Below are positions 1 to 9,553 of a stretch of DNA of 64,000 nt, in pieces. Numbering within the stretch: the first letter of the stretch is position 1; each line of letters begins with the position of its first letter. The notes beneath the pieces were generated by a model, which worked only from the letters and a program-made list of their open reading frames with translations, made no database searches and was not told the DNA's origin. This DNA comes from Labilibaculum sp. Lineage in GTDB: Bacteria > Bacteroidota > Bacteroidia > Bacteroidales > Marinifilaceae. Location: NCBI GenBank assembly GCA_016342745.1, contig JAEINT010000017.1, positions 83,544-147,543 on the forward strand, in the 5' to 3' direction. A program made the position numbers and the translations under genes.

Positions 1-907
1 AGAACCCACCAGACTCATCCCAGTGAAGATTGATGAAATTTACGGAATTTTCAGCATATTCTTGCATATTTTCTCCAGATACCTTCAAAGCGAGCAATGC
101 CGTTGATGTAGACAATAAATCTGCAATTGGCACCTCTCTAGCTGCCATAAACCCACCTCTTTTAGATAACATCTGGTTCAGCCATTCCTTTGTCTTAACC
201 GTTTCTTCTGACTTACCAGCAATACTCATGATTAATCCTGCAGCAGTTGAAGAGGTAACACCATCTGTGCTATTTTCTTCATTAGCAAATGATCCATTCG
301 CTGCTCGCAATGTTTTATTTGCATCGGTAATCTCATCCAAAACCTCTTGCTCGGTTTGTAAATCCTGATAAAGTGTCCACATCAAATAATTTGCATAGAT
401 GGTGGATTTAGATGCACCTTTTTTGTTGTGATTGTATCCTCCATCTTCACTTCCATACTCTTCAATATCCCATAATAATTCGGAACAATTGTTTTTCAGT
501 GATTTTACTACTTTACCAAGGATTAAATCTTTAGCAAAGCTTATGGATAGAAATTTAGATGAGCTTAAGCCTGATCTTTGTCTCAATTCTATTAATTGCA
601 GTAAAAAATCACAACGAACAAAACAAACCGAATGGACAAAATCCAATTCCTCATCTCGCTTCAGCCTTCTCAAGTATTTCCGTTCTTCAAGGATATCTAG
701 TTTGTAATCTAAAATCAAGGCTAAGGTATAGCCAAAAACAGAATAATATAAATCTGCCTTACCAGAACGATCCTTAAACCCACCATCAAAACATTTCTGA
801 GTAATTACGAAGGTTTTAATATGATTCTGTGCTTCTTCACTCAAGACTTCCTGTGATTTTAGAAGTGCTTCTAGAATGTATTGATTACAGTTAATATTTT
901 TATTCAA
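1..907 (-). CDS. Prenyltransferase/terpenoid-cyclase-like alpha-toroid protein (partial, C-terminus outside window)
   Basis: The minus strand is open from about 907 to the window edge (about 302 codons). The translation carries repeated Gly-Gly-aromatic motifs spaced as in the prenyltransferase beta-subunit/squalene cyclase alpha-alpha toroid: CFDGGF, EDGGY, KRGGF, ESGGF. No ATG is found near the 5' end; an in-frame TAA lies just upstream, so the start is probably TTG at 907 or ATT at 910. A class II cyclase DxDD motif is not seen in the visible part: the equivalent stretch reads ADLLSTSTALLAL. It follows a polyprenyl synthase gene in the same direction, so a role in handling a prenyl chain is likely, but cyclase, prenyltransferase and non-catalytic binding protein all remain possible. 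Confidence 0.6.
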   Translation of the reverse strand, partial: MNKNINCNQYILEALLKSQEVLSEEAQNHIKTFVITQKCFDGGFKDRSGKADLYYSVFGYTLALILDYKLDILEERKYLRRLKRDEELDFVHSVCFVRCDFLLQLIELRQRSGLSSSKFLSISFAKDLILGKVVKSLKNNCSELLWDIEEYGSEDGGYNHNKKGASKSTIYANYLMWTLYQDLQTEQEVLDEITDANKTLRAANGSFANEENSTDGVTSSTAAGLIMSIAGKSEETVKTKEWLNQMLSKRGGFMAAREVPIADLLSTSTALLALKVSGENMQEYAENSVNFINLHWDESGGF

Positions 908-1041
908 AATGATATGAATTGATAATTATGAATTTTTATTCTTTATCGATAACTCAAAAGAAAGGCCAATACATTTAAATATTAGCTCTATTAAGTTTCT
1001 TTTATCTCAAGCCGATGGGCTTTAATTTCTTTTTCCACTTA

Positions 1042-1115
1042 TCCCGAAAGCTTTCGGGACCCCTGAAGGGGACTTATAAAATACAATTTGTAAGTCAGTA
1101 GCCCCCTTCAGGGGG
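1042..1115. repeat. Intergenic palindromes between genes 1 and 2
   Basis: 1042-1059 is a perfect 18-bp palindrome (TCCCGAAAG and its complement). It is followed by a CCCTGAAGGGG stem and a CCCCCTTCAGGGGG stem at 1102-1115. Such GC-rich intergenic stems recur in Bacteroidota genomes and stand out from the AT-rich surroundings. They could terminate or stabilise the transcript; no gene is seen in 908-1123. Confidence 0.6.
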
Positions 1116-1123
1116 TTGGGGGT

Positions 1124-2734
1124 TTATGAATCTTCTGGTACTATCCGATTCAGTAAGCGAGTCAATAATATTTTTAATGTCGGATGCTTTAATGGTTTAA
1201 GTGCTTTCAGCGTATTTCGCTTGTATTCAACCAACATCTCTTCAGTTGCTTTCATCGCCTCTTTTGTTTCATCCCACTGTAAAAATTCTGTTGCGATGCT
1301 TGTATCTCCTTTTTGCATGCGATCGAACCATTCTTGCATCTTTTCTGGATGCTTTTTATTTAAAAGTGTAGATACCAAAGATGGCTGAACAGTATTAAAG
1401 CCACTGGCAATACTGTCCTGTCTGAAATCATCCAAATCATCCTTAATTTGGTAAGCAATCCCTAATGCTTTACTGTAATTTGAGATTATTTGCTGAACAT
1501 CTTCACTTGCATCAGCTAAAATTGCTCCAAATTGCAAAGCCACTTCAAAAGCCGGAGATGTTTTGTTACTGAAAATGCGTAGAATCTCTTCTTGTGTTAG
1601 CAATTTTTCATTGCTTCTCCACAATAGTTCCTCTCCTTGTCCGAGAGACAAATCACGATGTCCGTGAGAAGCGACTGTTAGCAATTTTCGAATGTGCTTA
1701 GCACCTGATTCTGCTATCATTTGATAACCATACCCAACCAGTAGATCTCCAACGTTTAGTGCAACTGGAATATCATATTCTTTGTGAAGCGTTGGCTTTC
1801 CATAGCGTTCATCATCTTCATCTGCAATATCATCATGAACCAAGGATGCCTTGTGAAAACACTCAATAGAAACAGCTAATTTCTGTATTGTTTCGTCATA
1901 TTCTCCAGATTTTCCAGTAAAAGCATCGTAAACAGCTACCATAATCAAAGGTCGCCAGCGTTTACCATCCTTTTCCATCCAATTTATCGCAATATCAATA
2001 GTTGGATCATTTTCTCCGAAAAGAGCTATTAGCTTATCAGTCGCAAACCATTCTTTCACAAGCGTTTTTAACGTATCTAAGTTAATCCAGCCTTTCCAAT
2101 TGCTTTCATTTCGTACTGCAAGAACTTCATCTAACCAAATTCTATCAACTTTAGAATCCTTACAATCATTGTTGTAAAGCGGAATTGCAATGGATGGAAC
2201 AGCTTCTTTTACAGCCAAAGGAAACGAGCGTTCGAATGAATGCAAACAGCCAACACCAACAACACACTCCACCTGACCTGAAGAAAGTAACAAACTTGCA
2301 GATGTTGTTCCTTCACTAACGATGGTATGATAACCCAATTCATTAGCTTGTGAAATGATTCCTGCTAATTCACAAAGACCACATTGTTCGCAAAGTAATC
2401 CCAGTTCATCATATTTTGCAGGACATTTAGTAGAATGGCTAATGCATTTTGGCAATAGTAAGATTCTGCGATTAAATGGAATTCCAGCCACAATATTGCT
2501 CCAAGCGTAATTGTTAATCATGACAGCCAAGAGCTTTTGATAAAGAAACAATTCAGGATGCTTTTGAATCAATTCTCCAGAATGAAAAATGACTTCATCC
2601 TCTTGTAAAGGTGGCACCAATTCACTCTCAGCAGCATAATCGCGAATTAAATCACGAATCTGCTTCAGCTTTTCAGGATGCTGAGGCAAATCATTTCCAA
2701 AGCTCATATTTGGTTGGTTGTTTCTTAAAATCAT
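1124..2734 (-). CDS. DUF116 - trans-polyprenyl diphosphate synthase fusion
   Basis: This 536-aa protein has two parts. Residues about 30-210 match DUF116, with the Cys pattern C97, C104, C115, C118, C121 plus C157 and C163, suggesting a metal or Fe-S site. Residues about 240-530 are a trans-isoprenyl diphosphate synthase: a GKRWRP substrate motif at 257-262, first Asp-rich motif DDIAD at 301-305, second Asp-rich motif DDLDD at 432-436. Both catalytic motifs are intact, so it should condense isopentenyl diphosphate onto an allylic primer in the cytosol; the chain length cannot be read from the sequence. The start at 2734 is ATG; M10 (2707) is an alternative. It sits between the toroid protein and a radical SAM enzyme. 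The fusion of DUF116 to a synthase is unusual to me. Confidence 0.85.
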   Translation of the reverse strand: MILRNNQPNMSFGNDLPQHPEKLKQIRDLIRDYAAESELVPPLQEDEVIFHSGELIQKHPELFLYQKLLAVMINNYAWSNIVAGIPFNRRILLLPKCISHSTKCPAKYDELGLLCEQCGLCELAGIISQANELGYHTIVSEGTTSASLLLSSGQVECVVGVGCLHSFERSFPLAVKEAVPSIAIPLYNNDCKDSKVDRIWLDEVLAVRNESNWKGWINLDTLKTLVKEWFATDKLIALFGENDPTIDIAINWMEKDGKRWRPLIMVAVYDAFTGKSGEYDETIQKLAVSIECFHKASLVHDDIADEDDERYGKPTLHKEYDIPVALNVGDLLVGYGYQMIAESGAKHIRKLLTVASHGHRDLSLGQGEELLWRSNEKLLTQEEILRIFSNKTSPAFEVALQFGAILADASEDVQQIISNYSKALGIAYQIKDDLDDFRQDSIASGFNTVQPSLVSTLLNKKHPEKMQEWFDRMQKGDTSIATEFLQWDETKEAMKATEEMLVEYKRNTLKALKPLKHPTLKILLTRLLNRIVPEDS

Positions 2735-2814
2735 CTAGTACAAATATCAATTATCCTAATACCCCTATTAATTTCAATCGTACAGACGCAATGCCTTGCG
2801 TCTCTATCACAATA

Positions 2815-4008
2815 CTATCCATAAGCACCGAACCCAAAAAAGGAATACTTTTTGGCAAATCGATACAGCCAACTTTTCTCGGGAATCTCTTTCCCAGGAA
2901 TATGATGGCCAGCACATGCTTTCATTTTCTTTAACTCTTCGTAGGAAGTATTTCTTTTCGAAGAATCATAGGCATTTGTATCTTTTAGCATCGTGTGCAG
3001 TTCCTGTGGATTATCCAATAGAATACATCCTTGGGTACAGTCGTTAATGCCTTTTCGCAAACCACCAATAAATTTCGAATTTTCAATCAGATTTACAATA
3101 TCGGTGTCCTTATCAATTTTTTCTCCTGCAAACTGAATTGGCGGACAAAATTCTATATCACCGTAAGGATTGATATGATGAGACAAACCAATGGCTCCAG
3201 GACACAATGCTTGTCCTTTTTCATCCCAATAGGTATCAATGATCATCAATGGCGCTTTTACACGAACATCAACCATAAACTGTCGCAGTTCCAATATCTC
3301 CTCTTCGGACAAAGCCAATTCGGTTGTTGGACGCTCACCAACTGGGCGATAAATGTAAAACCACAGGTAATGAATTCCCTTTTTGATGCATGAATTCACA
3401 AACTCCTCATTCACCAAATCTTTAAAATTAGATTTGCACACACTAGTTGCAACTCCCGTAAACAGTTTATTCTTTGTAGAAGCTTCTATCCCTGTCATGG
3501 TTCTGCCATAAACATTGTTCGCTCCTCTTCTAACATCACTTACATCTTGCAAACCTTCCACACTAATTAATGGCGATACATTACCCAATTTCCGCAGACG
3601 TTGAGCAACTTCATCGGTCAATAAAGTTCCGTTCGTAAACATCTGAAAATAACAATCAGAATGTCTTTCAATCACATCCATTAAATGAGGATACATTAAG
3701 GGTTCTCCGCCTAACAAACCAAAGAAATAGGAACCTTTCTTCTTGCTCGAAACAATGATATTCTCTAATGTTTCCACATCCATTCCCTTGGAAGTGTTAT
3801 CGATCGTAACCCAACATCCCTGACAATTCAGATTGCAATTATCTGTAACCGAAATCATCATGAAGGCAGGAAATAGCTCTCCCTTTTTCAGTCGTTTCTT
3901 GTGTTTCGAAACGGCTTTCATTCCCTTCCAACCCAGATTATAGCCAAGTTTCCAAAGCAATCGGGCATCTACCTGTCTCAGTATTCTACTTCCTAATGAA
4001 AATATCAT
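2815..4008 (-). CDS. Radical SAM protein with SPASM-like C-terminus
   Basis: This 397-aa protein has the radical SAM CxxxCxxC cluster at C58, C62, C65 (CNLNCQGC) and a GGEP motif about 40 residues later. The C-terminal third has additional cysteines (LCPGA, EFCPP, DCTQGC, KACAGH) as in SPASM/twitch domains that bind auxiliary Fe-S clusters. A basic, partly hydrophobic N-terminus (residues 1-45) may associate with the membrane. Radical SAM enzymes of this kind modify peptides, lipids or cofactors. The reaction here is unknown; its position next to a prenyl synthase suggests a lipid or prenylated substrate, but that is inference. It precedes a ferredoxin gene that could supply electrons. Confidence 0.85.
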   Translation of the reverse strand: MIFSLGSRILRQVDARLLWKLGYNLGWKGMKAVSKHKKRLKKGELFPAFMMISVTDNCNLNCQGCWVTIDNTSKGMDVETLENIIVSSKKKGSYFFGLLGGEPLMYPHLMDVIERHSDCYFQMFTNGTLLTDEVAQRLRKLGNVSPLISVEGLQDVSDVRRGANNVYGRTMTGIEASTKNKLFTGVATSVCKSNFKDLVNEEFVNSCIKKGIHYLWFYIYRPVGERPTTELALSEEEILELRQFMVDVRVKAPLMIIDTYWDEKGQALCPGAIGLSHHINPYGDIEFCPPIQFAGEKIDKDTDIVNLIENSKFIGGLRKGINDCTQGCILLDNPQELHTMLKDTNAYDSSKRNTSYEELKKMKACAGHHIPGKEIPEKSWLYRFAKKYSFFGFGAYG

Positions 4009-4023
4009 TTATATCTATTATTC

Positions 4024-4056
4024 AGACCTGACAGGTTTTAAAAACCTGTCAGGTCT
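4024..4056. repeat. 33-bp perfect palindrome, copy 1
   Basis: Two 16-nt arms (AGACCTGACAGGTTTT and its complement) flank one central A. It is identical to copies at 9521-9553 and 13380-13412 and lies in the gap between two genes of the same transcription unit. Confidence 0.9.
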
Positions 4057-4063
4057 ATTAATT

Positions 4064-4930
4064 TTAACAACAGCTTGAATTGGAATCTCCATCTTTGCAA
4101 TCACAATCGCATTTACTCTCCGGTTCTTCCTTGCAATTACAGTCACAATCACATTTTTCTTCTTTCTTTACTTCCTCTTTTTTATCATCCCCACTGCAAC
4201 AAGCACGTCGCTCTTCTTCAGCCATTTTAAACTGATCATTCTTTAGCAGTGAAACCTGAAAATTCTTTCTTCGAGCACTCAAAACAGAATAAACATCTTC
4301 ATTTTGAATTTGTTCCAGAATGTCTGTCTTTTCATTCTCTGTTCCATCGCCTTCTCCTCCATCAATAGGACTTTCGGCATGTTTTGGGAAAATGATTGCA
4401 TTTTGAGGACATACTCTGGCACAAGCTGGACACATGTCCTTGCAATTCGCCGAGGCAGAAACCACCACAGTTCCATCATCTTCAACAGAATAAACACTAA
4501 ACAAACAAAAATTCAAGCATTTGCGACAGCCATTGCAACGCTCATAATCAATAACAGGATACCAAGGCTTCCACGAATCAGTATACTTAATTTTCAAAGG
4601 TTCACCTGTATTGGATTCCAATTGAGAAATTACTTCCTCCTGATTCTCATCATCAACATGATAATATTCAGTGGTATTTTCCTCTATCTTTTTTCCTGAA
4701 TTATCGACCAAATGTTGCATTGCACGAGCCTGACAACCAAATACGATAGCATCCTCAGCGGTATACAAACTTTCCAAATCATCAGGATTCTTTAGAATTG
4801 TACCACACATATCCTCAATATAGGTATAGCCTATATTCTTCTCTTCCAAAGTGCTTCTCAACTTCTGAACCGATTCCTTTTCAATCTTTCCATCTTTTTC
4901 GCACCCGCAAATGAATATTTGTTTGCTCAT
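4064..4930 (-). CDS. Two-cluster ferredoxin-like protein with cysteine-rich tail
   Basis: This 288-aa protein starts with a small CGC-containing domain (residues 1-80, HdrA-like in look). Two [4Fe-4S] motifs follow: C132/135/138/142 and C163/167/170/174, each followed by a proline-type ferredoxin context. The last about 50 residues are a charged linker with CDCDCNC, KCDCDC and terminal SSCC groups, giving a dozen extra cysteines that look metallothionein-like. No signal peptide is present, so it should be cytosolic. It lies directly upstream of the radical SAM gene in the transcript and could be its electron donor. The tail could hold metal or serve as an Fe-S or persulfide store; that is inference. 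Confidence 0.75.
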   Translation of the reverse strand: MSKQIFICGCEKDGKIEKESVQKLRSTLEEKNIGYTYIEDMCGTILKNPDDLESLYTAEDAIVFGCQARAMQHLVDNSGKKIEENTTEYYHVDDENQEEVISQLESNTGEPLKIKYTDSWKPWYPVIDYERCNGCRKCLNFCLFSVYSVEDDGTVVVSASANCKDMCPACARVCPQNAIIFPKHAESPIDGGEGDGTENEKTDILEQIQNEDVYSVLSARRKNFQVSLLKNDQFKMAEEERRACCSGDDKKEEVKKEEKCDCDCNCKEEPESKCDCDCKDGDSNSSCC

Positions 4931-4975
4931 GTTCTCTGCTTTACTTCAAATTTTAGCTACTCACTAAAATGATTA

Positions 4976-6193
4976 TTAAATCTTCTTCTTGATATCGTAT
5001 GCCATTAAAGCATCTCCATGACGGATGTACAAAACGCCATCGTTAATCACAGGCTGAGCAAAATGCTCTTTGGTTCCTTTGGTCACTTTAAATTTGCTAA
5101 CAATATCCATACTCTCAGGAGTAACGTTTACAAGTCCTACCTGACCTCTTTCATTGTAACAATATAACATACCATCGGCAGCAATTGTTGCACCACGACC
5201 AAATTTCAAGGTATCTCTTGTTTCTCCAGTCTCAGCATCAACGCTTTTCCAAACTTTCTTGCGATGTCCGGAAGCAATGATTTTACCATTCAATTTTACA
5301 GCACCACCCATGATGTTATCCAATTCTTTGTTTCTCCAAACTTCCGTGATTTGACTTCCGTCTTCTGAAACCTTCATTTTCACTGTACCATTACCACATC
5401 CGGCAACGTAATACAAATAACCATCTTCAAAAATTGGTGTGTTTCCATTGATATCGCATAAGGTATCCTGCAGTTCCGTCCACAACATCTTTCCTGTTTG
5501 CGATTCAATACCCATTAAAGCATTGTCTGAGAAAGTTACCAAAACTTTTCGAGATGGAAACTCCAACAACAAAGGAGAACAGTATGCCGAAATCTCTCCA
5601 ACTCCTGGATTTGTCCAAGCCAATTCGCCTGTAAAACGATTCAATGCAATGATATTGTTCTCTGCTCCACCCGGTGCTGCGAATACCAAATCACCATCTA
5701 TTAATAAAGATTGCGAATATCCGAAACGAGTATTCTTCCCTTTGTATTTCTCTAACATATTCACTTTCCACTTCAATTCACCTGTTTCTGCCTGTATACA
5801 AGCAATATCTCCCAAACCTGAAGCTACATAAATCATATCATCAACAAAAGTTGGAGCTGAACGACTTCCAATAAAATTTACCATCCAATCTCTACCAAAC
5901 TCAGTCTTCCAAAGTGTTTTCCCTTGTAAATCGAGAGCAAATAAATAAGCTACACTATCAATCTCACCATTCAAAAAGATCTTACCTTCTGCAATTACAG
6001 GCGATCCATATCCATTACCAATTCCTTCGACATCCCACAAGGCAGTAGGTCCTTCTGTTGGCCATTCTTTCAACAAATTGGTTTCGTTGTAAATACCAGA
6101 GCGGTTCTCGCCTCTCCATTCAGTTACTTTTTTCTGCTTTGCATTGCAAGCGAAAAATAACACTGCGATTAATACGATACTTAGGTTTTTCAT
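4976..6193 (-). CDS. PQQ-like beta-propeller lipoprotein (paralog A)
   Basis: 405 aa. The N-terminus has a short hydrophobic stretch ending in FFAC (Cys16), a lipobox, so the protein is probably membrane anchored outside the cytoplasm. The mature start reads EWRGENRSGIYNETNLLKEW, a signature shared with the proteins at 22338 and 23616. PQQ-like WD-type blades follow (ALDLQGKTLW, QAETGELKWK, NRFTGELAWT, SQTGKMLWT). These repeats form a BamB-like propeller and do not by themselves show PQQ binding. It probably acts as a scaffold or binding subunit of the envelope redox cluster. Confidence 0.8.
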   Translation of the reverse strand: MKNLSIVLIAVLFFACNAKQKKVTEWRGENRSGIYNETNLLKEWPTEGPTALWDVEGIGNGYGSPVIAEGKIFLNGEIDSVAYLFALDLQGKTLWKTEFGRDWMVNFIGSRSAPTFVDDMIYVASGLGDIACIQAETGELKWKVNMLEKYKGKNTRFGYSQSLLIDGDLVFAAPGGAENNIIALNRFTGELAWTNPGVGEISAYCSPLLLEFPSRKVLVTFSDNALMGIESQTGKMLWTELQDTLCDINGNTPIFEDGYLYYVAGCGNGTVKMKVSEDGSQITEVWRNKELDNIMGGAVKLNGKIIASGHRKKVWKSVDAETGETRDTLKFGRGATIAADGMLYCYNERGQVGLVNVTPESMDIVSKFKVTKGTKEHFAQPVINDGVLYIRHGDALMAYDIKKKI

Positions 6194-6222
6194 TGGGTTT
6201 GTTTTATAGTAATAGTTAATTA

Positions 6223-9200
6223 TTATTCGTTTTTTAATGATTCTGCTATTTTAAATTTCTTGATCATGCGAGCTGGAATGTAAATCCAGATTAATCCACT
6301 AATTGAGATTCCAAAAAGTAAGGACAAAATGTAGCCAACTGGCATTTGAAAAGATGGTGAAAGAATGGATGGCAGCACTCCAATGAAAGCAGCACTCACA
6401 CCACACGCTAATCCTGCTAGCAATAAAAATACATTTTCGAAAAACAGTAATTTAAACAAACTGCCTTGCTGATATCCTATTGCTGCCAGTAAAGCCAACT
6501 CTTTTTTACGTTCCAATATGTTTCTCATCAAAACAATTCCTAAGCCAATGGTGCCAATTATAACACCTAAACCACCTAAGAACATGAACATGCTCAAGTA
6601 GGTATTTTCAACAGAATAAAATGCCGCTAATCGATCAGAAGTTTTCATTCCACTTACACCTACATCTTGTAGATTACTCTCAAACTGTTGCATGAATTGA
6701 TCATCACTAACATTCGGATAATCAACCAACAATATCTTCGATCCACTAACCGAAGGCCAGTGCTTTTGAAACTGAGAATCAGCAATTAAAAGGTTTCCCT
6801 GAAAAATGGAATTGTTCAAACCTCCCATCAGCAAAAGCTTCACCTCTTTGCCATATTCATCCTGATAATGTAAAGTGTCGCCAACTGCTTTTTTCAATCC
6901 CCAAACAATTACGGTTTGATCGGCATAGGCTGGAATTACATTTTCACCATATTCCTTTTCTAGAGCTTGCCATGGATGCTTTTGATCAACATCTTTATGC
7001 AGTTTCGCAAATGAAAAGGCTCCAGCCTTATCAAACTGATTAGGATCAAAGCCCAATACCCTTGGCTTTTGTACCTGATTCAAGTTCAAACAACTAGCAT
7101 CATCACCATCTAAGGCTCTGAATTGAGCAAAGCTTACGTCCTTATCCAAATCACCCTCCCAAAAACCAATCTTCTCTTGGCCTTCCGCTGTGTTTAGATC
7201 AAACAAGACAGGCATACTCGTTTCGAAGAAGTACTCGTAACCTCCAGTACCTGAACTTGCAGCATTTTCAGTATCGTAAAAGGTTTTTCTGTTGGCTCCT
7301 GTGATTAATACAGAGAATGTACCTAAGGCTAATAAAGCAACGGTTGCCAGACTTCGCTTTCGATTTCTTGCACTGTTCTTAACTGCCAATTGATACAAGC
7401 TAGGCGTCGTAGTGCTTTTCTTGGCACTCAATTGCTGCAAATACCAATTGAAAATGGCACATGCCCCAATCATGAATAAACCACCTGCAGAAAGCAAGAG
7501 TTCTGCATTTAGATTTGGAGATGCAAGTGCATAAGCGATTATTGCAAAGGTTCCTAAAATGGAAACGACAGCTAATAAAATGGATCGTTTGTTCTTTTTC
7601 ACTGAAACACTATCCTCAGTAACGTCATTAATCAGCAAGTGAGCCGATCTCTTCATCTTTTTTCTCGTTACCACCAAAATGCATAGCAAAGCGATTAACA
7701 ATCCAATTAGAAAGCCCGTAATCAGCGTATTTCCCTTCAAATGGACATTCAACATATTGGTTCTCACAACATCTGTCCATACAGAGTTCAATGCATCAAG
7801 AAGTAATTTATTGTAGAGTATTCCGCCTAATACACCAATAACACCACCTAATATGATGGTGATTAAGGATTCTAGAATTCTGATTCGTACAATTCTGCTT
7901 TTACTGAAACCCAATCCGAGAAGGATACCCGTTTCTTGCGTTCTACCATCCAGATTAAGAGAGTAAATCAATATTGTGAGTAGAATACCCGCAAATATGA
8001 TGAAGAAACTTAAACTTAAGAATAACTCACCAAAATCGACCATATTATCGGCAGCATTGTTTCCCTCTTGTCGAACCGAAGCAAAACTAAGGTTCAGCAT
8101 CTCGGGACTTAAAGCAGCAAGTAAGCTTGAATCTAATTGTGCAATGGTCAAATCCTTTTTATCGAATCGAATTGCAGTGTACTTTCCGTACTTGTTACTC
8201 CACAATTCAAGCGCCTTTTCCTCAGCAATAAATGCCTTGGGTGTTCCTTTGTATTTCTTCCAGTAATCTTCATCCTTCGGTCTGATTTTCGAGAAGTCGA
8301 CAGGTACGCCTGCCTCCCAATCGTTACAGCTACCAGCATCCGACAAGCCAGGAAAAGAAGGCATCATAGCCTGATCGATTAAAGTATTACTTGAAGGTAA
8401 TATTTCTTTGATTGTAAAGCTTTGTTTGTGCTCTTCAAGCTTTCGCATGGCTCCAATAGCGAAGTAATCCAAGCTAATAGAGTCACCAACTTTGGCTTGA
8501 AGATCATCCGCCAACCATTGGTTAATGATCATTTCATTCGCTGAAAGATCTGCCAAATGTGAATCTCCATCAATGGCAGAAACAAATGAATAAGGTGTTT
8601 CTTTATCATGACAAATAAAGCGATTCACAAAATAAGTAAGTAGCCTTTGTTGCTTGATGCCCATGTTTGCAATGGCTCCAGAAAGTGGCGTATCAATAAA
8701 TACCCGATCGGATATCAACTCCAATTGATCTTTCCCTTTAACTTCACGAAGCTCTAAACCAGCATCTTTCAATTGCCAATTGTTCTCCAGGTAATTTTTA
8801 AATTTGATTAAGCTTTTATCAGAATCACTGGCAAGTAATAAGTTTGCTCGTCCTTCCAACTCCATCTCCTGAGCCAAATATTCTCTCGATAGAAAAACAT
8901 TAAATGGTGCTACCTGATTGCTTTTCAAGCTGAATCTGCCTAATTCCTTATCTCCCACAATCGCTTTCACTTTCAATCGTAAAGCCAGAGTTTGATCCTC
9001 ATCGGAAACAAAAGGCGCATTAGCAGGAATCAAGCTGCCCTTTTCAACTCTAAGTAAAAAATCATCACCAAGTGATAGTTTCATTTTCTCTGCTAAGTTT
9101 TCACTTAGTAAAGCCTCATCAGCTTCAAGTTTAGGCAAATCTTGTAAGGCAAGCCAATTTAAATCTTCATCGATACCATACACCTGCACATTATTTGTTC

Positions 9201-9504
9201 GTGCCTGTGTTTCGGCTTGAATCGCAATTCCTTTTACTTGTAGAACAGCTGCAAAATTCACAGTCATATCGTTCGTTAGGTCAGTAGCCAGTTCGGCTCT
9301 CACATAACGATCTCCGGTAGGCATCGCGTAGTTAACCTCACCCAATCGTAAATCGACTAATTCGCGCAGACTGTATTTTACGGAATCACCAATAATTAAA
9401 GCGCCCGTAAGAACCGCAGTACTTACCACTGTTCCTAAAAAAACGGCAAAATGCTGCTTTCTGAAGAACCAAAAGCTTTTGATGATGTATTTTAATATTG
9501 TCAT
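6223..9504 (-). CDS. Ten-TM FtsX/MacB-family ABC permease (YbbP-like)
   Basis: 1093 aa. TM1 lies near residues 15-40, then a large extracytoplasmic domain of about 450 residues, a bundle of TMs around 505-700 (including an inner pair), a TM near 725-745, a second periplasmic domain, and three TMs in the last 130 residues. This is the duplicated FtsX arrangement of YbbP-type permeases, in contrast to the four-TM MacB/LolC form. Such transporters move lipids or hydrophobic molecules or act mechanically on envelope partners. The ATPase gene lies just upstream in the transcript, separated by a 33-bp palindrome. The substrate is unknown; in this context an isoprenoid product or a lipoprotein is plausible. 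Confidence 0.85.
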   Translation of the reverse strand: MTILKYIIKSFWFFRKQHFAVFLGTVVSTAVLTGALIIGDSVKYSLRELVDLRLGEVNYAMPTGDRYVRAELATDLTNDMTVNFAAVLQVKGIAIQAETQARTNNVQVYGIDEDLNWLALQDLPKLEADEALLSENLAEKMKLSLGDDFLLRVEKGSLIPANAPFVSDEDQTLALRLKVKAIVGDKELGRFSLKSNQVAPFNVFLSREYLAQEMELEGRANLLLASDSDKSLIKFKNYLENNWQLKDAGLELREVKGKDQLELISDRVFIDTPLSGAIANMGIKQQRLLTYFVNRFICHDKETPYSFVSAIDGDSHLADLSANEMIINQWLADDLQAKVGDSISLDYFAIGAMRKLEEHKQSFTIKEILPSSNTLIDQAMMPSFPGLSDAGSCNDWEAGVPVDFSKIRPKDEDYWKKYKGTPKAFIAEEKALELWSNKYGKYTAIRFDKKDLTIAQLDSSLLAALSPEMLNLSFASVRQEGNNAADNMVDFGELFLSLSFFIIFAGILLTILIYSLNLDGRTQETGILLGLGFSKSRIVRIRILESLITIILGGVIGVLGGILYNKLLLDALNSVWTDVVRTNMLNVHLKGNTLITGFLIGLLIALLCILVVTRKKMKRSAHLLINDVTEDSVSVKKNKRSILLAVVSILGTFAIIAYALASPNLNAELLLSAGGLFMIGACAIFNWYLQQLSAKKSTTTPSLYQLAVKNSARNRKRSLATVALLALGTFSVLITGANRKTFYDTENAASSGTGGYEYFFETSMPVLFDLNTAEGQEKIGFWEGDLDKDVSFAQFRALDGDDASCLNLNQVQKPRVLGFDPNQFDKAGAFSFAKLHKDVDQKHPWQALEKEYGENVIPAYADQTVIVWGLKKAVGDTLHYQDEYGKEVKLLLMGGLNNSIFQGNLLIADSQFQKHWPSVSGSKILLVDYPNVSDDQFMQQFESNLQDVGVSGMKTSDRLAAFYSVENTYLSMFMFLGGLGVIIGTIGLGIVLMRNILERKKELALLAAIGYQQGSLFKLLFFENVFLLLAGLACGVSAAFIGVLPSILSPSFQMPVGYILSLLFGISISGLIWIYIPARMIKKFKIAESLKNE

Positions 9505-9520
9505 ATCCTACAGAATAGTA

Positions 9521-9553
9521 AGACCTGACAGGTTTTAAAAACCTGTCAGGTCT
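9521..9553. repeat. 33-bp perfect palindrome, copy 2
   Basis: Same sequence as 4024-4056. Its right end overlaps the TAG stop codon of the ATPase gene (9552-9554). Confidence 0.9.

Noticed and set aside
30..777. Plus-strand open frames of 72 to 112 codons at the left edge
   Set aside because: They are antisense to a minus-strand frame with clear GGF/GGY prenyltransferase-type repeats that runs off the window.
2815..4008. HpnH-like hopanoid radical SAM enzyme
   Set aside because: The N-terminus and the Cys-rich C-terminus differ from HpnH, and no squalene-hopene cyclase with a DxDD motif is visible.
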